Part shown: positions 21,093-31,943 of the stretch, one piece after another | Layout: each line of letters starts with the position of its first letter | Position numbering within the stretch: position 1 is the first letter of the stretch | Source of the DNA: Trichomonas tenax | Lineage: Eukaryota; Parabasalia; Trichomonadida; Trichomonadidae | Direction: 5' to 3' | Assembly (NCBI GenBank): GCA_023091735.1 | Contig: JALKBU010000039.1 | Coordinates: 49,971 to 113,970, forward strand | Length of the DNA: 64,000 nt | Made by a program: the position numbers and the translations under genes | The notes under the pieces: generated by a model | What the model saw: the letters and a program-made list of their open reading frames with translations, nothing else | Databases searched by the model: none | What the model was told of the DNA's origin: nothing

Positions 21093-22020
21093 TTAAAATA
21101 TGTATTTTTTGTTTGTTAAATGCTTTCGGCTTTTATTTAATCAAACACTGATAAATGATTAAGAATTTCGTGCATAGACATTTAAATACACAAAAAAGGC
21201 TAAATTAACATGTCTATAAATTTAAAAACCAATGCAATAATTGGTTATGGAATAATTGCTTTGAAAAAATTTGTGTTGTAACATTTTTAAATGTAATAGC
21301 ATTTAATTTAAATTACAACAGATATAATTGCATCAGCAATTAAGATTCTGTTTTATTAAATACCGAAACCCATTTAAAATTGAACATGATATTTTTTAAA
21401 TTAAAAGTGCATCACACAAAATGGTAAACTCATAGTCAGACACATGTAAAACAACCTCATGTTTCATCATTATGATATAAATCTCCATTATCATTGAAAT
21501 GGAGCTGATGTTAACTTGATATTTATTATCACTTTGAAATTGGATCACTTCATTATGATATAAATCTTCATTACCATTGAATCAAACATTCCTGCCTGAC
21601 CATCATTATGAGATGCAATGAATCATTCAGCTCTGGTCATCATTATGATGTTATATCGATCAGTCACATTTGATCATCATTGTGATTTATATCAAAAGGA
21701 AGAAATTCCAATTGGCTCTTAACTTCGTTGCCAATAATCAATTATTTGCATTTAATTATCAATATGATACTGGATCAGCAAATCATATTTTATCAACATC
21801 ATGATATGTCAAAATCAATTGCTTTTGATAATCATCTGCATAGTTTTAACACTATAAAAATTTTTAAATATCAAATGATTTTTGAATGATTATTTTATTC
21901 TTAACAAGATAAAAGAATATGTGTAAATAATATTGATATTATTTGATTCACATGATTTGTATATTTTATATTTTGTTTGAAATGCATGATAATTGAAACA
22001 TGCAAAAGAATTAAATAAAT
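21093..22020. other. Intergenic with degenerate ankyrin (DUF3447-type) relic
   Basis: Around 21430-21700 the sequence repeats CATTATGATATAAATC-like words, and one frame reads NGADVN, the ankyrin turn (near 21509). The pattern recurs at 45.34-45.54 kb beside a clearer ankyrin relic. It is too decayed to define a gene. Confidence 0.45.
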
Positions 22021-23003
22021 TTATATGAAATTTTTCAACATCATTTTGAACGTACACGAAATATAAGAATTAATAATATATAAGAATGAATTAATAATAT
22101 GAAATATATAAGAATTAATAATATTGATGCAATTATATCTATACAATGATTCAAAAACGAAGTTGTTAATTACAATAGAATCTTGTAGAATTATATTGGA
22201 GTCTGAATTATATTCCCAATTTTCCAAAACATAACTTCCGCTATGATTGGAATTAAATATACATTTGTTCATTTTTGTAAGTGATGATGTTGATATTATG
22301 CTTCCACACGAAAGACCTATCTCATTATATGCAAACATCGAATAATTCAAATTTGCACAATGTGATGATAAACGGTTTGAAACAGAATTGGAGATATTTA
22401 AATTTTGCAAATGAATTGGACCTTCATTTGATAATTTAATCAATGATCCAAAATCATAGCTCCTACAAGACATTATTGATGAGTCATTCATTGATGCATC
22501 ATTGTATTCATAATGACATACGTGATACGGAGTTATGATTGAATTGCAATTAGAAAAACAAAGTCTTTGTTGGCACTCATGACCCCCAAACAAGAAAGCA
22601 ATACACGAAGCTGCTTTGCTACTACTTGTATATGCTTCCTGTCTAGAAATACCATCACCACAGTACCAGATTGAATCATTATAAGTCATAGTTAAATTAT
22701 TATTTTTGAATATGCATTCATCGATGTATAAATCTAGTCCAAGGGCATAAATTGCTATGAATTTAAATGAGCTGAAAATAGAATTTGAAATGCTATAATA
22801 ATGAAGACCATGAGCATCATTTACCGGATATGGTTCATCTGAGTCTTCGTGATCATATGAATTTGGCAAGTGTGGGTCATCTGGGTCACTTGGAGCAAAA
22901 TTAAACCCGATACCTTCAAAACCAATTTTTGAAAAAAAGTGCTCTTGACATTTCTTGGATATGAAATTAGCACACTACTGAAGAATTTTATATTTTTCAA
23001 CAT
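22021..23003 (-). pseudogene. Pmp-like beta-helix surface protein, truncated
   Basis: A 282-residue open stretch shows short beta-helix rungs with Cys and Asn (LYIDECIFKNNN, QNLNISNSVSN, MNKCIFNSNHSGSY). The frame extends upstream through GFEGIGFNFAPSDPDDPH to an in-frame TAG near 22980, without an ATG. The C-terminal end is a low-complexity IINSYIF/IINSFLY repeat encoded by a tandem of ATAAGAATTAATAATAT (22066-22127), which replaces the expected membrane anchor. The family is secreted or surface-exposed in trichomonads. Confidence 0.65.
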
Positions 23004-24979
23004 GAAACAAAGCTGGGAGCACGAAATTTAACGTACATTTTCTATCATTCTATTAATTTACGGAGATAAAAGAGTTACCTATTCCCAAAACACAGTATGC
23101 ATAGAATAAAGATGATAGGTGAATCTCTTTATGTAAATGTTTAACTACAGTTTATATTATTACCACAGCTGGTTATTATCGTCCGGTAACTCGAAATTCA
23201 CATTTTATTTCAAATACTTTCAAATCTTACAAGTAACGATTCTATTATCACTGCATGCGCTTTTGTCGCAGTTTTTCGTCTTATTTCTCTAAAACCTGCA
23301 AATCAGTATATCAATGATTTCATAAAAGCATATGTCCAACTTGCTGGATAGTCCCTCAGATCAATTTCTTCCTAATAATGAGTACACATAAATATCATCA
23401 AGAATCTATCGGCTGATTTTGAGTTGCAAAAATAAACTCATCATTCTTTCACTTACAGAGACAGCATTACAACTGTTTGCATTCTGCATGCAATATATAT
23501 CAAGCCCTTTAGGTTATTTATTACGTATTGCTGTTTTGTTATTGGAATAAACTTTTGATTTCTTTTTCTATATGTTATTTTACCAGGATAATGAAATATT
23601 TGGTTTCCATAGCTCTTGCAGATGATATTCATTAATGATTTTATAACAAAAAGCATTTCTTGAAATAAATGACGTGATATTTCGATCAAAACTCTATTTT
23701 TAGCTATTTTATATGTACACATCTAAAATATAGCCGGCCCCAAGTGTTTGTATTGCATTAATCACGGTCAAAAGGCTAGAAACAGAGTTTTAAGATAAAA
23801 AATAGAGATTTATTTCCAGTTTATACAAAAATTGGCCGATAGATTTCGAATAAGCTTTTACAGGGATGATATTTATCATGTTTACTATATAATTTGATAA
23901 TCTGTCACGAAAAGTGACAAGTTTACATGACGGATGCCACAATGTTTATTATATAATTAATATGTTTTCAAGCAAAAAATATTTTTTTTCGTACATTAAT
24001 TTTCGTCAGACCAGCTTTCATGAAACTGCACAACAATCAAATTATTTATGTTCGTGCTAAAAACACTATGTCATGTAAAGTTTACTTGACAGTTTTGTAA
24101 AATGAAAAATAGAGAAATTTCATATGGATATACATGAATGTCGATAATATGAGGAAGTCAGCGATGGCATGTGCGGATATGACTCGTGCGTCATGATCCT
24201 CTAAAGCTATTTTTAGAAATTAATGAGATGATGGTGTAAATATTATCAGTTTAAACAAAATGTCGCCAATGAGCTCGAAAATCACACCCTTGCATCTAGG
24301 CCGATAATATGTGTGAAATGGCTAAAGTTGTATTTTTAGGATTTTTGCAAGTCTAGGTCCTTATTTCCCAATGACCTTTTTTTCTTTTGACTTTTAAATG
24401 CTATTTTGAGTGTTGAGCAACAATTATAAGAAAAGCCTGTGGGCACTGAAAAGAAATTTCAGCATTAAACTGAATCTATGTATAAATAAACACATTGTTT
24501 TTCGATAAGCGTGGGTTAAGAAAAAATTAAAGTTCAATGAGATTTATCAAAATTATTCAATGTTCGTTTCAAAATTGAAAAGAAAATCATTTTTACGAGG
24601 AGCTATTATTGGACAAAAAATATTTGAATATTTCTTTCACTATAATAGAGCATGGCGATATCGCTAATTTAAAATCTCAAAAATTACTCGTTAAACTACT
24701 ACTTGCTTTTTGATAGGGATAAGTGAATGAAATACGTAACATTATGTGAATTTGCCGTGAATATATGAGGAAAAAGATATCAAAATGTTGAGTTCTGTGT
24801 TATCAAGAATTTCAAATATAAAAATATTAAAGAGAAAGTTGTGAAAACCTTTTCATTATGTAATGTTAAGAGAGCTTGATTAAGAATACAAATCTGGATG
24901 AAGATTTATTCAAAAAGTATTGAGAAAAAAACTCCTTAAATCCTTTTCCGTATTTTGATTCGCAATAAATTACTATTAT
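23004..24979. other. Intergenic, no gene recognised
   Basis: Nearly 2 kb without a credible reading frame. It contains AAAAGTGACA at 23910-23919 followed by TTTACATGAC at 23922-23931, and GTCATGTAAA at 24070-24079. It also holds the short dispersed repeat at 23036-23104. Confidence 0.5.
23036..23104 (-). repeat. Short dispersed repeat, copy 1 (inverted relative to copy at 45.17 kb)
   Basis: The reverse complement matches 45172-45245, sharing GCATACTGTGTTTTGGGAAT, then GTAACTCTTTTATCTCCGTA and AATTAATA, with a few differences. The function is unknown; it may be an element end or a regulatory block. Confidence 0.65.
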
Positions 24980-25429
24980 TTAGTGTCTCATCGGTGGAGG
25001 AGGCGGTGGAGGTGGTGGAGGCGGCGGAGCAGCGCCACCACTCGACATCGATGGAGGTGGTGGTGGAGGAGCCGCAGAATAACTATTTGAGGGTACCGAA
25101 TCTTTAGGAATATTTGCTAATATAAAATCATGAAATTCTCTAGCTTTTGTAGTACCAAACGACGCTTTCGAAGGATATTCATGTTTTTCTTTATCTTTTT
25201 TGAATGGTGGAGGTGCCCCAGAATACGTAGGAAAACTATATCTTGATGGTTCTGGTTGAGGAGGAGCTGATGCCGCTTGCCTTGATGGCGCACTTCCTCC
25301 AATCGAATGTTGCGATGGAGCAGCCGTCTGTGGAGCATCTTCCTGTGTCACCGGCTGAGGAGGTGGCCTCATCATCTGGTTTCCCAGAGCTCCCATTAAA
25401 ATTCGCTGGCGCTCTGCAAAGGATGCCAT
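24980..25429 (-). CDS. Small poly-proline protein, probable actin/profilin partner
   Basis: Intact 149-residue ORF, more GC-rich than its surroundings. A short helical N-terminus (FAERQRILMGALGNQMM, 4-20) is followed by Pro/Ala/Gln/Ser-rich sequence. A conserved-looking block (KASFGTTKAREFHDFILANI, about 90-110) comes next, then two poly-proline runs of about 6 and 12 Pro ending PPPMRH. Such runs bind profilin or SH3/EVH1 domains and are found in WASP/WAVE-associated and formin-like actin regulators. The exact family is not recognised. It stands alone, 1.5 kb or more from intact neighbours. Confidence 0.75.
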   Translation of the reverse strand: MASFAERQRILMGALGNQMMRPPPQPVTQEDAPQTAAPSQHSIGGSAPSRQAASAPPQPEPSRYSFPTYSGAPPPFKKDKEKHEYPSKASFGTTKAREFHDFILANIPKDSVPSNSYSAAPPPPPPSMSSGGAAPPPPPPPPPPPPMRH

Positions 25430-26029
25430 TAAATAATTTTTTTTTCGATATAAATAATTTCAGGAGTGAACTCATATATTATTATGTTGTTTGATATTTG
25501 AGCACTTTATGTGTTTATATATGTGTTTATTGGGGTTCTTTCGAACATGGACAAATCAAAATTTGCTTTTCTTCAAATTCTTCAAATGTTTGATTTCGAT
25601 AGCTAAAACAACTCTAATACCAATGAAAATGTTATTTCACGCAACAAAACGTTTTGGAGGGTAAAAGCACTTTTCAAATTTGCCCACTTTCTCCAATCTC
25701 ACTTTTAGAGCTACATATGTCTATTTTTCGCTGAGTTTTGTGTTTTCCTCGAATGGAAGGTTTGCTTTACAGGGGCAATTTCTCCACAGATATCTTTTTT
25801 GAGTTCATCTATGCCAACAGATCTATGCATAGCTTTTATTGGAGAAGTGTAGTGTATGTTCAAGTCCCGGGGACATTTATTTTAATATAATAATTTGATA
25901 ATAATGGTTTAGTTTATTAAGCAGAAACTAAGCTATAATTAGGATGTTTAGGTCAATTGAATATTAACTAACAATGAAGGACATTCTTAATAAATCAATA
26001 ATAAGAATTTAAACAAATCATAAATTTGA
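25430..26029. other. Intergenic, nothing recognised
   Basis: 600 bases of AT-rich spacer upstream of the poly-proline gene and downstream of the tail-anchored gene. No open frame or repeat was noticed. Confidence 0.5.
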
Positions 26030-26713
26030 TCACATGTAATATTTTGAGATAAATATTATAATAGCTATAAGAGCTATGATATTAAGGATGTCAAAAAGGT
26101 CGATTAAATCAATTTTTTCAATGAAATTAATAGAATCTTTCAGTTTTTGCACAACATAATTCGCACGATTGACTTTGTAAACGGTTAGTATCTCCTTTAT
26201 CGCTTTGGTTCTTTCAATAATATCATTGAAAGGTATTATTTTATCTGGAAAATGAATCCATATATTCTTTTGGTTTTTGTAATATAACCTAATATTGCTT
26301 TTACTTGCTGCTAATATATATAAAGGATCGCATATAAAATTCTTGAAATCAAACGATTCAAGAGGTTTATCATTATATTTGTATATATAAGTCATGTTGT
26401 TGCATGCTTCCTTCGTACTATATATACTGATGTTATATGAATTTAAGCATTCTATCAATGTATCAAAAACTCGATTTAAATTTGAATATTCGGTAAGCTT
26501 TAAACCTGGATACAACAGTTCCCCAATAGTAGAAAAATCGATTTCTTTAGTTTCTGTCTGAATTTGAACTAATAAATCGTTAATTGCAAATAATTTTTGA
26601 TCATCGTTAACATCCCCATGATCTAGTAGCTTCTTATGAATCTGTTGACCAAATCCATCAATTCTGTTTAACATTTGAAAAATATTATAAAGTAAATCCT
26701 GATTGTTTACCAT
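26030..26713 (-). CDS. Tail-anchored membrane protein of unknown function
   Basis: Intact 227-residue ORF starting at the first ATG. The N-terminal 200 residues are soluble, mostly helical and acidic to neutral, without a known domain. The C-terminus ends in one hydrophobic helix (NIIALIAIIIFISKYYM, about 211-227) with a short basic end, the layout of tail-anchored proteins inserted post-translationally into ER or mitochondrion-related membranes. It lacks a clear SNARE heptad layer. Position between Pmp relics does not suggest a role. It could also be a lineage-specific or decaying gene, since no homologue is known to me. Confidence 0.6.
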   Translation of the reverse strand: MVNNQDLLYNIFQMLNRIDGFGQQIHKKLLDHGDVNDDQKLFAINDLLVQIQTETKEIDFSTIGELLYPGLKLTEYSNLNRVFDTLIECLNSYNISIYSTKEACNNMTYIYKYNDKPLESFDFKNFICDPLYILAASKSNIRLYYKNQKNIWIHFPDKIIPFNDIIERTKAIKEILTVYKVNRANYVVQKLKDSINFIEKIDLIDLFDILNIIALIAIIIFISKYYM

Positions 26714-26879
26714 TTAGTTAGTTAAAATGCCATCCCCTTTATTTCTCTCACCCTCAATAAAAATATTACTTCGGTTTTAGACACACCTAGTGATGCTATA
26801 GCTATTTTCATGCTTAAATTTGAAAAATAAAAGATTTCAGATTTAATTTTGGTTTATTTCGTTTTAGCAAAGAGCTAAT

Positions 26880-27900
26880 GAATCAAACACTTTACAAAAT
26901 TGCTTCGCATGACTCTCTCTATCATAACATTCATGGTAGGCATCTTCATGATAAAAGGATTTTCATCAACAGGAATATCATCTGATTCAAGTTCTCTATA
27001 GGTGTATTTGCAATTAATTGATAAATTTAATGCTGAATCTATGTTGTATTGATTTGGTCCAACGTTTTGTGTATATAATTTTCCATCAATTCTAAATCCA
27101 CTTGTGCCTTTATCATACGAACATCTGAAATGTTTAATGGTGATGTTTCATCAACATATAGAATGTTGAAGTTATAATATTTTCAATAATACAAGATTGT
27201 ATTAATAAAACATTGCTATGATCATAACAGTATAAAACAATTCCAGATATGAGGATATTGTTATGAATAACATTGCATTTTGTAACATTTCCATTACTAA
27301 TTCTCCAAAATTGCAAACAATCGTTTTGTTTTGCAAGATTTGATGCATAATTACAGTAAGAAAATGACAGTGTATCTGTAGCTCCGGCTTCGAACGTAGC
27401 TTGATTAAAGCAAATATTTTCACTTATATTAGAACTTGAATGTATAAAATTTCCAAAATATTGGCGCTCTGTCGTTCCAGAAACATCTGTTGTTAAGCCA
27501 CACTGTGTTACTGAAGACATTATTAAAAAATTAACGCCTTTTGCAGAAATAAAGCAATAGGATCCATCTATTAATTGTGTTACTTTTTACCTAGTACAGC
27601 AGACCTTATACTGAACAATTTCGCTATTCTCAGTAAAATATAATGAATCTCCTTGATTATTTGATGAACAGTTATCAAAATAGCTGCAGGCACAGAGGAA
27701 CTTGCATGTGGATTGACAGCTGTCATAATATATTAGAGCTAGATCAAAAAATTGCTTGCATAAACATACGTTGACTGTGGTGCTGATGCATGTAAATACT
27801 GTTCTGTACTATTTTCGACTAGTGGTCTACCAGGAAAGTATTTATTCCATATGTGGTAATCAGGAGAAGATTTGAAGAGAATCACATGACTAAAAATGAT
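26880..27900 (-). pseudogene. Pmp-like beta-helix protein, decayed copy A of a tandem pair
   Basis: The best stretch (27520-27134) reads SSNISENICFNQATFEAGAT and NVTKCNVIHNNILISG, beta-helix rungs of the trichomonad Pmp-like family. Several frameshifts and stops break it; downstream, another frame matches the C-terminal region of copy B (DDIPVDENPF). It aligns along its length with 28080-29125 in the same orientation, so the two arose by tandem duplication and both decayed. Confidence 0.7.
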
Positions 27901-28079
27901 TTCACAATGCAATCATTGTTAGATGTGTTTCATTGGAGCCTTTTCTTCAAACAGCAGGGAGAAATTTTTCCAAAATTGAATCTGGAAAAAAAACTTGGTT
28001 ATTTCCAAAGCCATATCTATTTTCTTAATTAGATTTGGGATATAAAAGGTTCTATTGTTAAATTTGGTTTATTTCTTCT

Positions 28080-29125
28080 TGTAAAATTGATGATGAAGCA
28101 AACACTCAATAAATATATTCTACTCAGCTCCCATCATCATAACATTCATGGTAGACATCTTCATAAGAAATGGATTTTCATCAATTGGAATATCATCTGA
28201 TTCGGGCCATTTGTATGTGTATTTGCAGCTAATGGATAATATGGCTAATAGATCAAAGTTATATTGATTTGGTCCAATGTTTTGAGTAAACAATTTTCCA
28301 CTAATTGAAAATCTACTTGTGCCTTTATTATACGAACAATCTGAGATGCTTAGTGATGACGTTCCATCTACATAGAATGTTGATGTTATATCATTTTCCA
28401 TAATACAACAATATGTAAACAAAACATTGCAATTATCATTTAAAGTTATAACACTTCCTGATTTCAGTACGTTGTAATGAATGATATTGCATTTTATGAC
28501 ATTTCCAAGTTTCTCCAAAATTCCAAACAACCGTTTTGCTTTGCGAGATTTGATGCAAAATTGCAGTGCTATAATAAAAATGTATTTGAATTTAGGTCTT
28601 CGAATACTGCTTCGTTGAAGGCGATATTTTCGCTAATATTGGAACTGATTTGTTTAAAATTACCTACCTGCTGGCTCACAGTAGATCCAGAAACATCTGT
28701 TGTTGAACCACAGCGTGTTACTGATGAGGATGTTAAAAAATCCAATCCTTTTTACTAGAATAGAGCAATATGATCCATCTATGTATCGAGTTACCTTTGA
28801 TCTAGTACAGCAGACCTTGTATTGAACAATTTCACCTGAAGCAGTAAAATATAATGAACATCCTTGATGATGAACAGTTATTGAAATAGCTGCAGGCACG
28901 GAGGAACTTGCATGTGATTTCGCAGTCAGTAAAGTATATAGCTCGATCTGTTAGATCAAAAAAATTGCTTCCATAAATATAAGTTAATTGTGGTACTGAT
29001 GCAGATAAATAATTTTCTGTACAATTTTCAAGTAGTGGTCTTTCAGGATAGTATCTATTCCATATATGGTAATCCGGAGATGATTTGAAGAGAATCACCT
29101 TACTAAAAATGATTCCACTTTGCAA
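28080..29125 (-). pseudogene. Pmp-like beta-helix protein, decayed copy B of a tandem pair
   Basis: The N-terminal part (29125-28832) reads LTDRAIYFTDCEITCKFLRA. The middle (28899-28660) and C-terminal part (28530-28120, NVIKCNIIHYNVLKSG and DDIPIDENPFLMKM) are in different frames. The same segments occur in copy A about 1.2 kb away. No complete frame remains. Confidence 0.7.
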
Positions 29126-29770
29126 TTATCATTACAATAATTTCATTTGATGTTATACTCTTCATTTAACTCAATTCATTTTCGAAAATTTCTGGTATTT
29201 TGTATTTTCTGGATTAAATGTTATAATTATATTCTTTACCTTAAATAAAGTATAACAGTAGATTTATTTTCATGTTTGCATGATAATTTTTGTAAATAAC
29301 CGGAATTTAAGCTTGTCGTTTTCCTTGAAAATAGGACCCTTGGCGACAATGGGGTCTAGACACCCTTTAGTTGGGGGGGAGGAGGTAAACCCCTTGTAAC
29401 AGAAAGTGTCATTTTGCATGAGAGCATGATCCTTCAATTGTAATGCTTCATACAGCGTTCTTCTCACTCGGAAGTGAATGCTACCCCTTTTTAGCATCTT
29501 GAAGCGCTTAAATGATGCCGATTTATAATATTAAAACGTTTTCAGAGCCAATTGGCTTTATTACTTACGGTTAGTCCTCTGCGACGAATATCTGTCGCGT
29601 TTTTGCATTCACAATACAAGCCGAAGCCATTTTTATCTTCGATCGAACTTATTTCAATATGAACCGGCTTTTTATTCTTATTACTTACAGGCAGCCAGCT
29701 GCTATGGCCAGCCGTAATGTTTCTACCTTTATTTTACGAATAAACATATTAAAATTTTGATATTATTAAA

Positions 29771-29862
29771 TATTTCCGGAATTGTTCAATTTCTGGTTGA
29801 TTTTCTCCAGAACATCGCTTGTATTAAGGAAACCAACCAGAAATTGAGCATTCTTGGAAATA
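29771..29862. repeat. Imperfect hairpin, about 36 bp arms
   Basis: 29771-29807 pairs with 29826-29862, sharing TATTTCC then TCAATTTCTGGTTG then TTTC on the arms, with a loop of about 18 bases. It ends just before the dispersed repeat begins and may be part of that element's edge. Confidence 0.65.
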
Positions 29863-29867
29863 CATAA

Positions 29868-30590
29868 TACCCAGATTTGCCATTCTTTTACCAACGATAG
29901 GAAAGAAGGGGGAGTCACGACGATAGACGTTACTTTTCTATGAACAATTATTTGCTTGCGGCTAAATTGCCAATGCCGTCTCCAGAACTTGAATTTTTAA
30001 AGTAGGATTTTAGACTATAATACACCCATGACCTTATGCCACCCTTAAACTCGCTCATTTTCCCAAATTCCAAAATTTGTCAACAATTATGCGCCTTTTT
30101 ACAGGATATTAAGTATCAATTCGTGCTTCAGATTAACACATAGCTTCCTTGTGGCATTTTCATGTGCCAATACTTTATCACCAAATCATCTCCACTCCAA
30201 GTTTAGCTTTTTTTTTTTTGAGCATTTTTTTTGGTTTTTTATATCCTCTATGCTGTTTTTTTTGCTTAATTTTTCATGTATCTTAGTTTTATATTGTGAG
30301 ACATATTTGATTTTTCGCCATTTTCCTTTCATTCATGATGTTTAAGTCGGAGATGGCACTCTTCTTTGATCTTTCAGAAAAATAAAAACTTTCTTTAAGC
30401 AATTTTCGTTTTGAAATTTTTTTATCTGTTAAAATATGTGAATTTGTATAGAAAAACCGTACCATTATAACTGCATATACTCGTACTGCTATATACTCCA
30501 AGCTTTCCCATAAAAAATAAATTTTTATTTCAATCACAATATTTAGCGCGAAAAATTGTTTCAACTTCGTTTAAATGTAGAGTAAATCAT
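29868..30590 (+). repeat. Dispersed repeat of about 720 bp, copy 1
   Basis: The reverse complement of 57130-57850 aligns along the whole length, starting TACCCAGATTTGCCATTCTT. The match continues through CTTTCCTATCGTTGG on the other strand, CTCCAAATCATCTCCAC and TTATCTGTTAAAATATGTGA, and ends in CAACTTCGTTT. The left end of the repeat also appears alone near 56350. Probably a degenerate transposon. Confidence 0.75.
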
Positions 30591-31927
30591 TTGCATGGAA
30601 CTTTTGATTTAATTGTCAAACAAAAATGAGCCTAATTACTTAAATCGAACAAAACAATAACATTTTTATTTTATTTTGGCTTAAAAGTATCATAAAAGGG
30701 TAAACAATAGTATGTTTTGGGAGTGGGTAAAATTGTGCGTGTCTGGACAAACCCTCAAAATTGAATGGTGTCTGGAGGCTTGGCCAGACACCCACAAAAA
30801 AGTTATGTTGCATATTATGCATGCTTATATAAAATAAAACATATTTGCCGCTTTAAAATTGCAAAATGGAGATTTTATCTGAAAGATAAAAGACTTTTTC
30901 AATAAATATTTTAATTTTTTAACAAACACAACATAATAGACAATCACACAGCTTTTTTCACATAAAGTTCCTACTTCCAGAACATGCTTAACCGGAATTT
31001 CATATAAAATCAATCAAAAATTTTAAATGAATTTCAAAAAACTTTCAAATGAATCAAAGAGGCTATAGATCCCACTTTTCCCAAAGTATTGGGGATGCAA
31101 AAGTTATCCCTCCCGTATCCCGAACCTTAAAAATGTGATTTTGTTTTTGGAATTTTTATTTTTGCCAAATGACAAATAGTGGAATTAGAAAAATAAAATG
31201 TGCATTATAAAGCATATTAGATGAACCTTAATTATGCATGTTTCATTTATCTTTATGTAAAACGCTCATTTTCGAAATGTAAATATAATGTGTCAGATCA
31301 CTCTACTTTTGGGATGGGATAGTCTATCCCAGGGCAACAAAAACTGAGTGGTCGGATATGTATAAAGAGGCAAATATAGAAAAAGTAACTTCAGCATAGA
31401 TCAAATTATCAATTTAGTCTTAGATATATGTATTCCATTTCAAATAATCTGATTAATGAGCTTGAGATAATGAAATATGATAGAGAAGAGCGTAGTGAAG
31501 ATTTTGAGAACTAAAATTTGTGTCCATCAATATTGTAATTTTGATATATCTAATTCTAACTCAGTAAACTTTAGAATTATCACTGGCTCATGATTTTATT
31601 CACCTAGAACAATCGTTAAAGATCAGATTTTAAAATAATATGATTGATGATATGATATTATGAAATCAGAGCATCAGAATCATAAACCATTGGAGGCATT
31701 CAAAAAGGAATTCAAATTTCTTTCTCAAATATAACTCAATCCAAATATATCAAATCGAATGAATAAAATCAAAGTAAAAAGAGTGAAGACAGCTGTTAAC
31801 ATGCTCACATATAGGCAAAATTTCAATATCAAGACATAAACAGTATAGTTTCAATTCAAGAAATCCTTTTACATTAATTTTTTGATCGAGTCCCCAACTA
31901 ATTTTTTATTACCCTAATTATAAAACT

Positions 31928-31937
31928 AAAAGTGACA
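31928..31937 (+). promoter_or_regulatory. AAAAGTGACA motif at M18 gene start
   Basis: The motif ends 6 bases before the ATG at 31944. The in-frame GTG inside it is not a plausible eukaryotic start. Trichomonad mRNAs usually begin within about 20 bases of the ATG, so this could be an initiator-like element. Confidence 0.45.
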
Positions 31938-31943
31938 TATCAG

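Larger units (their letters stand above)
29126..31927. other. Intergenic with hairpin and a 720 bp dispersed repeat
   Basis: 2.8 kb without a credible gene. It holds the inverted repeat at 29771-29862 and the dispersed element at 29868-30590. The short frame at 30151-30345 lies inside the element and is Phe-rich low complexity. From 30.6 to 31.9 kb nothing was recognised. Confidence 0.55.

Noticed and set aside
21470..21700. CRISPR-like or regularly spaced repeat in the CATTATGATATAAATC region
   Set aside because: Spacing and units are irregular and degrade gradually, consistent with an ankyrin-gene relic.
31932..31943. GTG start for the M18 gene
   Set aside because: Eukaryotic initiation at GTG is implausible; the ATG at 31944 follows six bases after a start-associated motif.
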